NCBI GenBank assembly: GCA_026707545.1
Contig: JAPOWR010000005.1
Location: 186,001 to 250,000, forward strand
Length of the DNA: 64,000 nucleotides
Origin: Acidobacteriota bacterium
GTDB lineage: Bacteria > Acidobacteriota > Thermoanaerobaculia > Multivoradales > Multivoraceae
Direction: 5' to 3'
The notes under the pieces were generated by a model, which saw nothing but the letters and a program-made list of their open reading frames with translations, had not been told where the DNA came from and made no database searches. Below, one piece after another: positions 9,623 to 17,860 of the stretch. A program made the position numbers and the translations under genes. Position 1 is the first letter of the stretch; each line of letters begins with the position of its first letter.

Positions 9623-9986
9623 GTCGTGCCTCGGAGGAACTAATCGGCAGAAGAAGCCGTATCCCGATCCGCCACGCCCCAACGTCTTGCGATGTGCCGG
9701 GCCACTGGATCTGAACGCTCGTTTCCGGTAAGGTTCCACCCACGTTTGGACAGACGGCCTTGAAGTCTTTTAGCGGGAGGTGATGCGCAGCATCAGCGTG
9801 TGACGGTCGGCGGTTCAGTTGAGCCGGGAACCGATCGTCAAGAGAGAAACGTCAGCGGCCATGGCAGCGCGGGTTGTCCGCATCGTCGTGGCCTGATCTT
9901 CGGATCGAAGAACTTCCGGGGTGGCACACGGCCATTCCCGGTAAACGAACGGCGGTAGGGAAGCCGCCCAAGGAGAAAACAAACTG
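9623..9986 (+). other. Long untranslated leader without a convincing ORF
   Basis: About 364 bases lie between the promoter and ATG 9987. Several short hairpins are visible (TGATGCGCAGCATCA near 9781; GGCGG...CCGCC just before the ribosome site AAGGAGA near 9970). I do not recognise a known riboswitch consensus. The minus-strand frames crossing it are shadows of the downstream gene. It may carry post-transcriptional control. Confidence 0.4.
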
Positions 9987-11189
9987 ATGAAGCTGGTGAA
10001 GCACATCACGATCGCGCTGGTTCTCTGCGCGATCCCTGCAATGGCGTTCGGTCAGAGCGTCACTTGCGACGACTGCACCCACGTGGTGTCGGTCTACAAG
10101 GGCCATGGCGGGCTCATCGCGATGGCTGCGGAAGACGCCGAGATGGTGACCTGGGTTGCCACCTGCGAAGGCGTCACCCGGAGCGACGAGTTGATGCCCA
10201 ACGATGCCGGTATGGTCTCCATGCTGTTGATGGACGACACCGCCTGTTACGGGGACGACGAGGACAACTCGTTCGAGATCGGCCCCATCATGGACGGCGG
10301 CTGGTACTGGATCACGGACGCGACGAACTCGGCCGTGGGCGGTCTGGTCAACAAGGACATCCTCATGAACGAGACGACCATGCTCGCCGATGCGGGTGAG
10401 GGCGTCACGATGACGATGGGCAAGGGCGCGGTGCTCCTCAAGGAGACCGCCACCGGTCGTGTCGGCCTTCTGCCGAACATCCTGCCGGTGGAGCACATGG
10501 ATGCGCCGCCGGCCAACCCGTGCGGCGCCTCTGGCGGCGGCACGGCCACCAACCCCTTCGTGCGCAAGGCTTCGGGGTGTTCGATGGGTGACGGTGGAAC
10601 CATCACCCTGGCGAACTACTTCAGCGCGCACACCGGGGCCACCACCCGCGTGATGAGTGGTGACAGCGTGACCCGGCCCGCCACCGATCAGGCGACCACT
10701 ACGATCACCATCGACCTCTGGGGCAACGGCACTGGCGCCATCTTCAGCGGTACTGATGGCGGCACCAACGGCATCAACTGGGTCCGCGGAAACGCGGCAC
10801 TGTCCGGTGCCACCACGAGGGCTGCCGCCCGCTACGTGGGCGTCACCTACACGGCGCGCAAGGGTTCCGGCCCGGACGCGGCGACCTTGACGTCTGGTAC
10901 GGCCGACGGCGGTGTCACGTTCACCGATGCCGGGGACAGCTCCGCCACGGTCGCGGTCACGGCGGATTCGGCCTACTGCAGCAGCTCCAACAACCACAGC
11001 CAGACGATTTCGGTTTCCGCTGTCGTCGTGGGGGACGATGCCACAGGCGCGGCTCAGGTGATTCCTTCCATCGCGAAGAACGCCACGACCAACGTCGCCG
11101 GAGGCATCAGCTTCACCATCGTCTGCCCGTCGGCCTCGGCCACCATGGGGCAGGAGTTGGTGCCGGAGAACCCGTTCCCGACCGAGTAA
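9987..11189 (+). CDS. Exported protein of an unnamed paralogous family, copy 1
   Basis: 400 residues with AAGGAGA upstream. Residues 1-22 are a signal peptide ending AMAFGQ. The mature end starts with a CxxC pair (VTCDDCTHV). Shared family landmarks follow: GGLIAMAAE, DGGWYWITDATNSAV (near residue 95), GKGAVLLKETATGRVGLLPNI (near 145), IDLWGNGTG (near 240) and the tail ELVPENPFP. Two more members follow in tandem and a fourth is at 26603. No Pfam family comes to mind. The Gly/Thr/Ser-rich second half looks like beta-sandwich surface protein, which is inference. A terminator follows. Confidence 0.8.
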   Translation: MKLVKHITIALVLCAIPAMAFGQSVTCDDCTHVVSVYKGHGGLIAMAAEDAEMVTWVATCEGVTRSDELMPNDAGMVSMLLMDDTACYGDDEDNSFEIGPIMDGGWYWITDATNSAVGGLVNKDILMNETTMLADAGEGVTMTMGKGAVLLKETATGRVGLLPNILPVEHMDAPPANPCGASGGGTATNPFVRKASGCSMGDGGTITLANYFSAHTGATTRVMSGDSVTRPATDQATTTITIDLWGNGTGAIFSGTDGGTNGINWVRGNAALSGATTRAAARYVGVTYTARKGSGPDAATLTSGTADGGVTFTDAGDSSATVAVTADSAYCSSSNNHSQTISVSAVVVGDDATGAAQVIPSIAKNATTNVAGGISFTIVCPSASATMGQELVPENPFPTE

Positions 11190-11259
11190 GGGAACAGCCG
11201 ATTTCCCTGAGCTGAGGGGCTCGCACGAGTCCTGAGGCTCACAGGGAGAACGACTTCAA

Positions 11260-11311
11260 GGCGGCGCCTCCGCGTCGGGTTCACGCCCGGCGCGGAGGTT
11301 GTCGCCTTTTT
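11260..11311 (+). terminator. Rho-independent terminator
   Basis: The arms GGCG..CCTCCGCG and CGCGGAGG..CGCC are separated by a second inner pairing (CGGG/CCCG), and the hairpin is followed by TTTTT at 11307-11311. It lies about 70 bases after the stop of the first exported paralogue and separates it from the next. Confidence 0.75.
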
Positions 11312-11400
11312 CTCTGGACCGCACGTTCTCTCTGGACCTGCAGGGGTGTTTCCCGTAGGGTTGATTGACTGCGGCTAAGACCGCCTTGGGAGAACGACCG

Positions 11401-12498
11401 ATGAAGCACATCCTGGTCGCGCTGGCGCTCTGTGCGCTTCCGGCCTTGACGTTCGCTCAGAACGTCAGTTGCCAGGCGTGCGACCACGTGGCTCCCTACT
11501 TCCGGGGCTCCGGCGGTTTCATCGGCACGGTGGCCGAGGGAGTCGACGAGGTCACCTTTGTCGCCTCCTGCAACAGCGTGACGACCACCGGGGAAGCCAA
11601 CATCCACGGCGACACCGCGTCCCAGTTGTTCAACCACGCCAACGGCGCCGCCTGCGACCAGGAAGGCGGCTCGCTGGAGATCGCCGGTCTGGAAGACGGC
11701 GGCTGGTACTGGATCACGGACGAAACGAACTCGGCCGTCGGTCCGCTGCTCCGGGCGGACGTGCTCGACAATGAGACGACCCCTCTGACCAGTGCCGGCG
11801 ACGGGGTGACCATGTCGGAGGGGCGGGGCGCGGTCTTCCTCAAGGAACTCAACACCGGCCGGGTGGGCATCCTGCCGAACATCCTGCCGGTACCGGACGT
11901 GGATCCGGAGCCGGTCAACGTCTGTGACTACACCGGTGCCGGCACCACCGCGAGTCCCTACCGGCGGGAGACCAGCAACTGCGTGATGGGCGACGGCAAG
12001 CCGGTGCTCCGCGTCCTGGGTCCTCAGGGCCTCTACACGGGCGAGCGGAGTGCGATCCCGCCCGGCGGCCAGGTTCTCCGGCCCGTTGGTGCAGGCGGCT
12101 CGGTCGACGTGAAGTTCGACCTCTGGGGCAACGGCTCAGGTCACTTCACCACGGCCGCAACTGGCGACGCCCGACTCGGCCACTCGGGAGGAACCCCGCT
12201 GACCGCTACCTTCACCGGCACCTACAGCTCGGGCGGGGCGGGCGGCGGCACGAGCATCGACTCAGCCGGCGGGACGAGCGAGAGCGCCGCGGGGCTGTCG
12301 ATCGCGACGGCCGACAACGTGGCGACCGTGACGATCACGCCGAACGCGGCCTACTGCAGCGACGACAACGACTACTCGGTTACCGTCACCGTGACGGCCG
12401 ACGCGACGGAAACGGATCAGGTGACCCCCGGCATCGTCGAGAATCCACCGGACAACGACGAGGCGGCGACCAGCTCGGTCGTGGTCGTCTGCCAGTAG
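11401..12498 (+). CDS. Exported protein of the unnamed paralogous family, copy 2
   Basis: 365 residues. ATG 11401 is chosen because GGGAGAAC precedes it and MKHILVALALCALPALTFAQ is a clean signal peptide; a longer frame from 11365 adds only a non-hydrophobic leader. The mature start has the CxxC pair (VSCQACDHV). Landmarks: YFRGSGGFIG, EDGGWYWITDETNSAV, RGAVFLKELNTGRVGILPNI and FDLWGNGSG. It ends in VVVCQ and lacks the ELVPENPFP tail. Its stop is 12 bases before the next paralogue, with a GAGGAGAG ribosome site at the junction, so the two form an operon. Confidence 0.8.
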   Translation: MKHILVALALCALPALTFAQNVSCQACDHVAPYFRGSGGFIGTVAEGVDEVTFVASCNSVTTTGEANIHGDTASQLFNHANGAACDQEGGSLEIAGLEDGGWYWITDETNSAVGPLLRADVLDNETTPLTSAGDGVTMSEGRGAVFLKELNTGRVGILPNILPVPDVDPEPVNVCDYTGAGTTASPYRRETSNCVMGDGKPVLRVLGPQGLYTGERSAIPPGGQVLRPVGAGGSVDVKFDLWGNGSGHFTTAATGDARLGHSGGTPLTATFTGTYSSGGAGGGTSIDSAGGTSESAAGLSIATADNVATVTITPNAAYCSDDNDYSVTVTVTADATETDQVTPGIVENPPDNDEAATSSVVVVCQ

Positions 12499-12510
12499 AG
12501 GAGAGAAGCC

Positions 12511-13542
12511 GTGAAGCAGATCATCCCCGTCGCACTGCTCGCCGGTGCGTTCCCGGCTCTGCTCGCGGGCCAGACCGTCACGATCGACTGCCCGCGCTGC
12601 CAGGTGGCGCCCTACTTCGCGGGAAACGGCGGCTTCGTTGGCGAGTCGGCCGAGCGGGGCGGCGTGACCGGGGTCGAGTTCTTCCTGGTCTGCGGCCAAA
12701 CGACGATCTCGTCCAAGATCCAGCCCGACAGCGACGGCATCGTGCGCCAGGTTCTGAGCAGCGCCAGTGGCTTCGCCTGCGCCGATGGAGCAGCCGGGAC
12801 GCTCGAAGTTGACAACCTGAAACCAGGCGCCTGGTACTGGATCAACGACGACCAGAACTCGGCGGTGGCCCCCTTCATCCCGAAGGAGGCGATCGACGCG
12901 GAGCTGATCGACGTCACGGACCCGGGCGGCCTGGAGATCGACACGCCGGCGGGCGGCATCGGCACCTACGTCAAGCACGTTCCCACGGGCCGGGTCGGCA
13001 TCATCCCGCGCATCGTGCCGACGAAGCCGATCCGCGGCTGTAGCGGCATGGTGGGAGACGAGACCGCGAGCGACTGCCATCTCGGTTCGTCCGACGGCTG
13101 GCGACTCACCCTGAGTGCCTCCGAGATCATCCGGCCGACCGGGACCGCCCCGGAGAGGGAGGTCGTCATCACGCTCCACGGGGAGGACTTCATCACGACG
13201 CAAAGGCTCTCCGTGCGTGGGGCGATCGAGCACCACACGAGCGTGAACGCCATCCGGTTCGGGAACGACGGCGGAGCACCGACCGACGAGCGGGAAGAGG
13301 GTGTCAACAAGTGGTCGGTGTTCGTCGGCACGGACGACAACCGGTGCCTGGCCGCCAACAACGATCCCGACCGCCTGAACGAGCAGACGATCACCTTCGA
13401 GGTCGCGGCAATGGCCGGGGCGATTCCGGGCCTGGGAGAAGACGGCCTCGAGACGACCTTCGAGGTCAACTGCCCCGACGATGCGGCGGCGAGCACAGGC
13501 GCCGAACTGGTGCCGGAGAACCCGTTCCCGGTCGACGAGTAG
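12511..13542 (+). CDS. Exported protein of the unnamed paralogous family, copy 3
   Basis: 343 residues from GTG 12511. The signal peptide ends near LLAGQ; the mature start carries a CxxC pair (TIDCPRCQV). Landmarks: YFAGNGGFVG, GAWYWINDDQNSAV, VPTGRVGIIPRIVP and the tail ELVPENPFPVDE. The middle diverges from copies 1 and 2, and the LWGNG motif is replaced by LHGED. Co-transcribed with copy 2. The similarity is strongest at the two ends and in the WYWI block, suggesting a conserved core with a variable face. Confidence 0.8.
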   Translation: MKQIIPVALLAGAFPALLAGQTVTIDCPRCQVAPYFAGNGGFVGESAERGGVTGVEFFLVCGQTTISSKIQPDSDGIVRQVLSSASGFACADGAAGTLEVDNLKPGAWYWINDDQNSAVAPFIPKEAIDAELIDVTDPGGLEIDTPAGGIGTYVKHVPTGRVGIIPRIVPTKPIRGCSGMVGDETASDCHLGSSDGWRLTLSASEIIRPTGTAPEREVVITLHGEDFITTQRLSVRGAIEHHTSVNAIRFGNDGGAPTDEREEGVNKWSVFVGTDDNRCLAANNDPDRLNEQTITFEVAAMAGAIPGLGEDGLETTFEVNCPDDAAASTGAELVPENPFPVDE

Positions 13543-13673
13543 GCGCTACCGAAAGCGCGCACGCCGGTATCGTCCCGCTCGGCATAAGAACCAGCGCCCC
13601 TTTCCGTCCTAGTCCATAGAAGTGCCTGCGGTCGCTCTGACCCGTCGGCCCTTCCGGTACGATGAAGGAACTG

Positions 13674-14036
13674 ATGAGCGTCGCCACGTTCGACACCCTC
13701 GCGGCCGTTCGCAACCTGGAGAAGGCCGGCATGGGGACTTCCCAGGCTGAAGCCGTTACCGAGACGATCCGCATCGCGGTTTTCCAGGGGGTCGCCACCA
13801 AGGAGGACATCGGCGACTTGCGTGGCGAGATTGGCGAGTTGCGGTCGGCTACGCAGTCGGACATCGCCGAGCTGCGTGCCGAAATGAAGGCGGAAACCGC
13901 CGATCTGCGCATGGGTCTAGAAGCGCTCCGCGCCGACGTAGAGAAAGTCCGCGCCGACATGACTTGGCGCATGGTGCTGATCATGGGCGCGATGCTCGGA
14001 CTCTTCACCGCGCTCGACCGGTTCTTCCTCAACTAA
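13674..14036 (+). CDS. Coiled-coil membrane protein, DUF1640/CCDC90-like
   Basis: 120 residues. ATG 13674 is preferred over ATG 13662 because AAGGAA sits six bases before it and MSVATFDTLAAVRNLEKAGM is the family start. The middle is a regular coiled coil (repeated DLRGEIGELR, ELRAEMKAE). The C-terminus has one transmembrane helix (MVLIMGAMLGLFTALDRF). These small proteins are widespread and often lie beside nuclease-like ORFs, as here. Biochemical role unknown. Confidence 0.75.
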   Translation: MSVATFDTLAAVRNLEKAGMGTSQAEAVTETIRIAVFQGVATKEDIGDLRGEIGELRSATQSDIAELRAEMKAETADLRMGLEALRADVEKVRADMTWRMVLIMGAMLGLFTALDRFFLN

Positions 14037-14145
14037 CGCTTTCAGACTTGGGCGCCTGCGCCCGGCGGCGCTCGTAGCAGGAAGGAGAACGAAGACCAGA
14101 ACCAGCAACGACCAGGCCGACCCGACGTCAGTCAACCGGACGCAC

Positions 14146-14619
14146 TTGGATCGTCAGTCGGAGCGATCCGAGTACGAAAGCCTGTTGCGGTATGGGGAGC
14201 TTGAGGACGCTCTGGTGGGGGGCGAGCTTTGGGCCGCGTTGGAGGCTCTCGGCATGGAAGTGCAGTGGACGTGCGGGGGTTTGCACGTCCAGCGCGGCGG
14301 CAAGGAGTTCGCCCTGGGACCCATGGCGACGACTCGCAACGAAGTCGTGGCCGTCTTTCTGGAGACGACAATGCGCTTCGAGTGGATTCAGTACTTCCTG
14401 GCCACCTTGTCCAGGTTCCTCGACTGGCAGCCGGCCCACCGACATAGGAAGATCCACGGCGCGCTGGCCTATCTGAATTGCGAGGACGAGGCGAGACGGT
14501 ACGCGGAGCGCGTGGGGTTGTTCCTCATCCGAGTCGTCGATGGTCGCGCGAGCGTCGAGAACGGCCCCGGCTTCGAACCGCGCTGCTTTGGCCGCGGGGC
14601 GGCGCGGCCACCGCGCTAG
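14146..14619 (+). CDS. Hypothetical protein, PD-(D/E)xK nuclease-like (DUF3782 partner type)
   Basis: 157 residues from TTG 14146. The frame is open further upstream to near 14080, where AAGGAGAAC looks like a ribosome site, but there is no good start codon, so the start is unsure. The C-terminal half (HRKIHGALAYLN..EDEARRYAERVGLFLIRV) resembles the restriction-endonuclease-like domain of proteins found next to coiled-coil DUF1640/DUF3782 genes. The weak start may mean the gene is decaying. Family assignment is from memory of the pattern. Confidence 0.5.
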   Translation: MDRQSERSEYESLLRYGELEDALVGGELWAALEALGMEVQWTCGGLHVQRGGKEFALGPMATTRNEVVAVFLETTMRFEWIQYFLATLSRFLDWQPAHRHRKIHGALAYLNCEDEARRYAERVGLFLIRVVDGRASVENGPGFEPRCFGRGAARPPR

Positions 14620-14629
14620 AGTGAGTCTG

Positions 14630-15430
14630 ATGAGCGTGTCCGTCCCGCTCGGCGGCCGCCGCGCGCGGCAGTCGCTGTTCCTGCTGCGCGAACTCGTCGT
14701 GCGGAACCTGCGGTCGCGCTACGCGGGCTCGGTCCTGGGCCTCCTGTGGTCGCTGGTCAATCCGCTGTGGCAGCTCGCGCTGTTCACGTTCGTCTTTGCG
14801 CACGTGGTCAAGTTCGGGATCCCGGGTGAGCAGACGGAGAGATTCGCCGTTTTCCTGTTCTGCGGGCTGCTGCCCTGGTTCGCGATCCACGAGGGGGTGA
14901 GCCGCTCCGCGTCGGCGATTACGGACAGCGCCGACCTGGTCAAGAAGATGCTCCTGCCGGCCGAGCTCCTGGTGGCTTCCCTGGTTCTGGGTGCGATGCT
15001 CCACTCCGGAGTCGGCGCCCTGGCGTTCATCGTCGTCCTGGCCCTGCTGGGTGAACTGTCGGTGGCCAGCCTTCCCCTGCTGCTGGTCGCGGTCGTGCTG
15101 CAGGCGGCGATGACCTTCGGCATCGGCCTGGGCCTGGCGGGAGCGAACGTCTATTTCCGCGACATCGCGCAGGCGACGGGCCTGATCCTGAACACCTGGT
15201 TCTTCGTCACGCCGATCATCTACTCGATCAACTTCATCGAGAACGGGACGCTTCGGCAGTTGCTGGAACTCAACCCGCTGACTGGCCTGGTCTACCTCTA
15301 CCGCGCGGCGTTTCTCGGCGGCGGGCTTCGGGTCAGCCTGGTGCCGCTGATCGCCTTTGCCACCGGAGCCGTGGTCCTGGGCGGAGCGCTGTTCGCCCGG
15401 TTGAAGGACGGCCTGGCGGATGAAATCTGA
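14630..15430 (+). CDS. ABC-2 type polysaccharide export permease
   Basis: 266 residues from ATG 14630. The opening LLRELVVRNLRSRYAGSVLGLLWSLVNPLWQL is the signature of O-antigen/teichoic-acid exporter permeases (Wzm/TagG type). About six hydrophobic segments follow, and NVYFRDIAQ and TPIIYS are typical internal motifs. These proteins work with an ATP-binding subunit, which is not present beside it. The glycosyltransferase gene overlaps its 3' end by 11 bases, supporting a surface-polysaccharide role. GTG 14621 is an alternative start. Confidence 0.85.
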   Translation: MSVSVPLGGRRARQSLFLLRELVVRNLRSRYAGSVLGLLWSLVNPLWQLALFTFVFAHVVKFGIPGEQTERFAVFLFCGLLPWFAIHEGVSRSASAITDSADLVKKMLLPAELLVASLVLGAMLHSGVGALAFIVVLALLGELSVASLPLLLVAVVLQAAMTFGIGLGLAGANVYFRDIAQATGLILNTWFFVTPIIYSINFIENGTLRQLLELNPLTGLVYLYRAAFLGGGLRVSLVPLIAFATGAVVLGGALFARLKDGLADEI

Positions 15431-16469
15431 CCCGTCGATCACGGCGGTCATCGTCCACTACCGGACGCCGGACTTCCTCGCGGCTTCGGTGGAGGCCCTC
15501 CAGGCGGACGCGCGCGACGCGGACCTGAGGGTCCAGATCGTCGTCGTGGACAACGGGGCGGCCTCGGCGTCGCCGGAAGAGCGGCTCGACACCGGGCATC
15601 TCCGGACGTGCGTGATCGAGCCGCCGTCCAACCTGGGGTACGCGGGCGGGGTCAATCTCGGCGCCCGCGCGCCGGCGGGCGACGTGCTGCTGCTGATGAA
15701 CGCGGACGTCATCGTCGTGCCGGGGTGTCTTCGGGCGCTCGTCGAGGCACTGGGCGAGGCGGATGTCGCCGGTCCACGGCTGTTCTGGGACCGGGGCGGC
15801 CGGCTGATGCTGCCGCCGCAGCAGGTCCGCACGCGCGCCGCCGAGCTGGACGCGGTCTGCGCCGAGCGGTCGAAGCTCTGGGGCCGTTCGTACCGCCGGC
15901 GGTGGCGGCGCCGCGCCCGGGCGTTCTGGTCGGCCAGCGAGCCGATGCCCTGCTTCGAGCTGACCGGCGCCATGCTCGCCATGAGGGCGGACTGCTGGCG
16001 CCGGGTCGGGCCGTTCGACGAGGGCTTCCGGCTCTACTTCGAGGAGACCGACTGGCTGTTGCGGGCGCGGGCGAAGGGCGCGCGGGCGGTGCTGGCGCCG
16101 GCGGCGCGCGCGGTGCATGCGTACGACCAGAGCGCGCAGCGTGAGCCTCGGGCCCAGCGATGGTTCGAGGAGTCGATGAAACGTTTCCGGCGTCGGCGCT
16201 ACGGCGCCTGGTTCGCGGGGTTGCTTGGGCTGGTCGAGCGTCTGCCGCGCCGCTTCGCCGATCCGCCGGCGCTCCCCGCCGCGCCGGTGGAAGGCGAGGC
16301 GTGGATCGAGGTTACGACCCTGCCTCTGGGCGTGCCGTCGGCCGGCTGCCGCCTGGCTGCGAAGGCCCCGGCGGACTTCGAGCTCCCGGCCGAAGTGGTC
16401 CGGGAGGCGCGCGCGGACCTGTCGGTTCGGGCGAGCGGCGCGGGCTGCCGCGATCTGCGGGGCAAGTAG
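15420..16469 (+). CDS. Glycosyltransferase family 2
   Basis: 349 residues from ATG 15420, overlapping the permease. The GT-A fold is clear: ITAVIVHYRTPDFLAASVEAL at the start, VVVDNGA, NLGYAGGVNLG, the LLMNADV nucleotide/metal site near residue 95, and FDEGFRLYFEETDWLLRARAKG near 200. It resembles rhamnosyltransferase-like enzymes that extend lipopolysaccharide or exopolysaccharide chains. The last 100 residues are unassigned. No membrane anchor; cytoplasmic. Confidence 0.87.
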   Translation: MKSDPSITAVIVHYRTPDFLAASVEALQADARDADLRVQIVVVDNGAASASPEERLDTGHLRTCVIEPPSNLGYAGGVNLGARAPAGDVLLLMNADVIVVPGCLRALVEALGEADVAGPRLFWDRGGRLMLPPQQVRTRAAELDAVCAERSKLWGRSYRRRWRRRARAFWSASEPMPCFELTGAMLAMRADCWRRVGPFDEGFRLYFEETDWLLRARAKGARAVLAPAARAVHAYDQSAQREPRAQRWFEESMKRFRRRRYGAWFAGLLGLVERLPRRFADPPALPAAPVEGEAWIEVTTLPLGVPSAGCRLAAKAPADFELPAEVVREARADLSVRASGAGCRDLRGK

Positions 16470-16479
16470 CATCGCCTTC

Positions 16480-17859
16480 GTGAACGCGGAGCGCGGCTCG
16501 GAGACGGCCACCGCGGCGGTCGAGGCCTGGCAGCGTTGCCTCGAACGCCGCCGTGCCGGCGCGGAGCCGGAAGGTGGTCTCGACCAGGCGGTGGCGGCCG
16601 TGCTGCCGCGTGGCGGTCTGACGGCGATGCCGCGCGAGGGGCTTCGCGTGGTGGTTGGTTCCGAGGCGATCCGCGCCGTGGAGGAGTTGCCGGACGAGGT
16701 GCTCGTCGGGTGGGCGTACGATGCGGCTGCAGGCGAGTCCGCACCGAGCGGCTACGACCGGCTGATCGTGGATCTGCTGGAGGGAGGGTTCCGGCTGGTG
16801 GCCGAGCGGGGCGGGCTTCCCGCTCCGGTCGCGGGGCAGGAAGCGGCGCCGCCGTTCCGCGTGGTGCGCGGGCGCCGCGACGGCTACCGGGTGCGCGGCT
16901 ATCGCCCGGGCGATGAAGACGGCATCTTCGACTTGTTCCGGGAGACGTTCGGTGCCGATCAGGATCCGGAGCACTGGAAGTGGCGGTACGTCGACAATCC
17001 ACGTGGCGGTCCACGGATCTCGCTTGCCTTCTCGCCCGACGGCGAGCTCGTCTGCCAGTACTGCGCGTACCCGGTGCGCTGGCACGGCCTGCCGCCGCTG
17101 AGCCCCGACGACAGCCACCAGGTCGGCGACACGATGACCCGCCCAAGTGCCCGCGCCGTGGGCCGCGGGCCGACCAGCCTGCTGACGCGGACGGGGAGAC
17201 ACTTCTATCTCACACACTGCAGGAACCGGATTGCCTTCAACTATGGCTTCAACACCGGCAACATCACGAAGTTCTCCTGTCGTTTTCTCGAAGCCGAGGT
17301 GGTGGAGGACGCTCCCTACCGTGAATTGCCGCCGGGAGCGCCGCTCGGCCGCGGCAGCCGGTTGCGCCGCCACTACGACCTGAGGCGCGTCACGGAGCCG
17401 TCGGAGGTCGGAGCGGCGTTCGACGCCTTGTTCGAGCGGGTGAGCGGCCGCTACGGGCTGCTGGTCGAGCGTTCGGCCGAGTACCTGCGCTGGCGCTATC
17501 TCGACTGCCCGGTCGAGGGTCCCGGGTTGATCGCCGCGTACCGGAGGGGACGCCTGGTGGCATGGGTGGCGGCGATGCGGTTCCGCGATCGCGTGGAGTG
17601 GGGCGATGCGCTGGTCGATCCGGCCGAGCGGCCCGCCCTGCGCGCGCTGCTCGAGGAGATGCGCGCGCCCGATCTCCCGATCGTTGGCTGGTTCAGTGAA
17701 CGGCCGCGCTGGTGGTCAAGGGAACTGGACAGCCTCGGGTTCGTCCGGCGACCGGAGCCGCAGTCGCTGGTCACGATCCAGGTGCCGTTCGTTTGCCGCG
17801 ACGCGCACTCGCGGTTGGGCCGGGCGTACTACACGAAGGGCGACAGCGATTTGTTCTAG
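16480..17859 (+). CDS. GNAT family N-acetyltransferase
   Basis: 459 residues from GTG 16480, ten bases after the glycosyltransferase stop. The first 130 residues have no recognised domain. A GNAT fold begins with YRVRGYRPGDEDGIFDLFRETFG, continues with HWKWRYVDNP and NYGFNTG, and has a second acetyltransferase-like half (EYLRWRYLDCP, AAYRRGRLVAW). Such proteins in polysaccharide loci may acetylate sugar or amino groups. It forms a probable operon with the permease and glycosyltransferase; the metalloprotease gene follows after one base. Confidence 0.72.
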   Translation: MNAERGSETATAAVEAWQRCLERRRAGAEPEGGLDQAVAAVLPRGGLTAMPREGLRVVVGSEAIRAVEELPDEVLVGWAYDAAAGESAPSGYDRLIVDLLEGGFRLVAERGGLPAPVAGQEAAPPFRVVRGRRDGYRVRGYRPGDEDGIFDLFRETFGADQDPEHWKWRYVDNPRGGPRISLAFSPDGELVCQYCAYPVRWHGLPPLSPDDSHQVGDTMTRPSARAVGRGPTSLLTRTGRHFYLTHCRNRIAFNYGFNTGNITKFSCRFLEAEVVEDAPYRELPPGAPLGRGSRLRRHYDLRRVTEPSEVGAAFDALFERVSGRYGLLVERSAEYLRWRYLDCPVEGPGLIAAYRRGRLVAWVAAMRFRDRVEWGDALVDPAERPALRALLEEMRAPDLPIVGWFSERPRWWSRELDSLGFVRRPEPQSLVTIQVPFVCRDAHSRLGRAYYTKGDSDLF

Positions 17860-17860
17860 G

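Noticed and set aside
9623..9986. Known riboswitch in the leader
   Set aside because: I looked for cyclic-di-GMP, cobalamin and TPP type cores by eye and found no convincing match.
14146..14619. Continuation of the coiled-coil gene into the nuclease-like ORF as one protein
   Set aside because: A stop at 14034-14036 and about 110 bases separate them.
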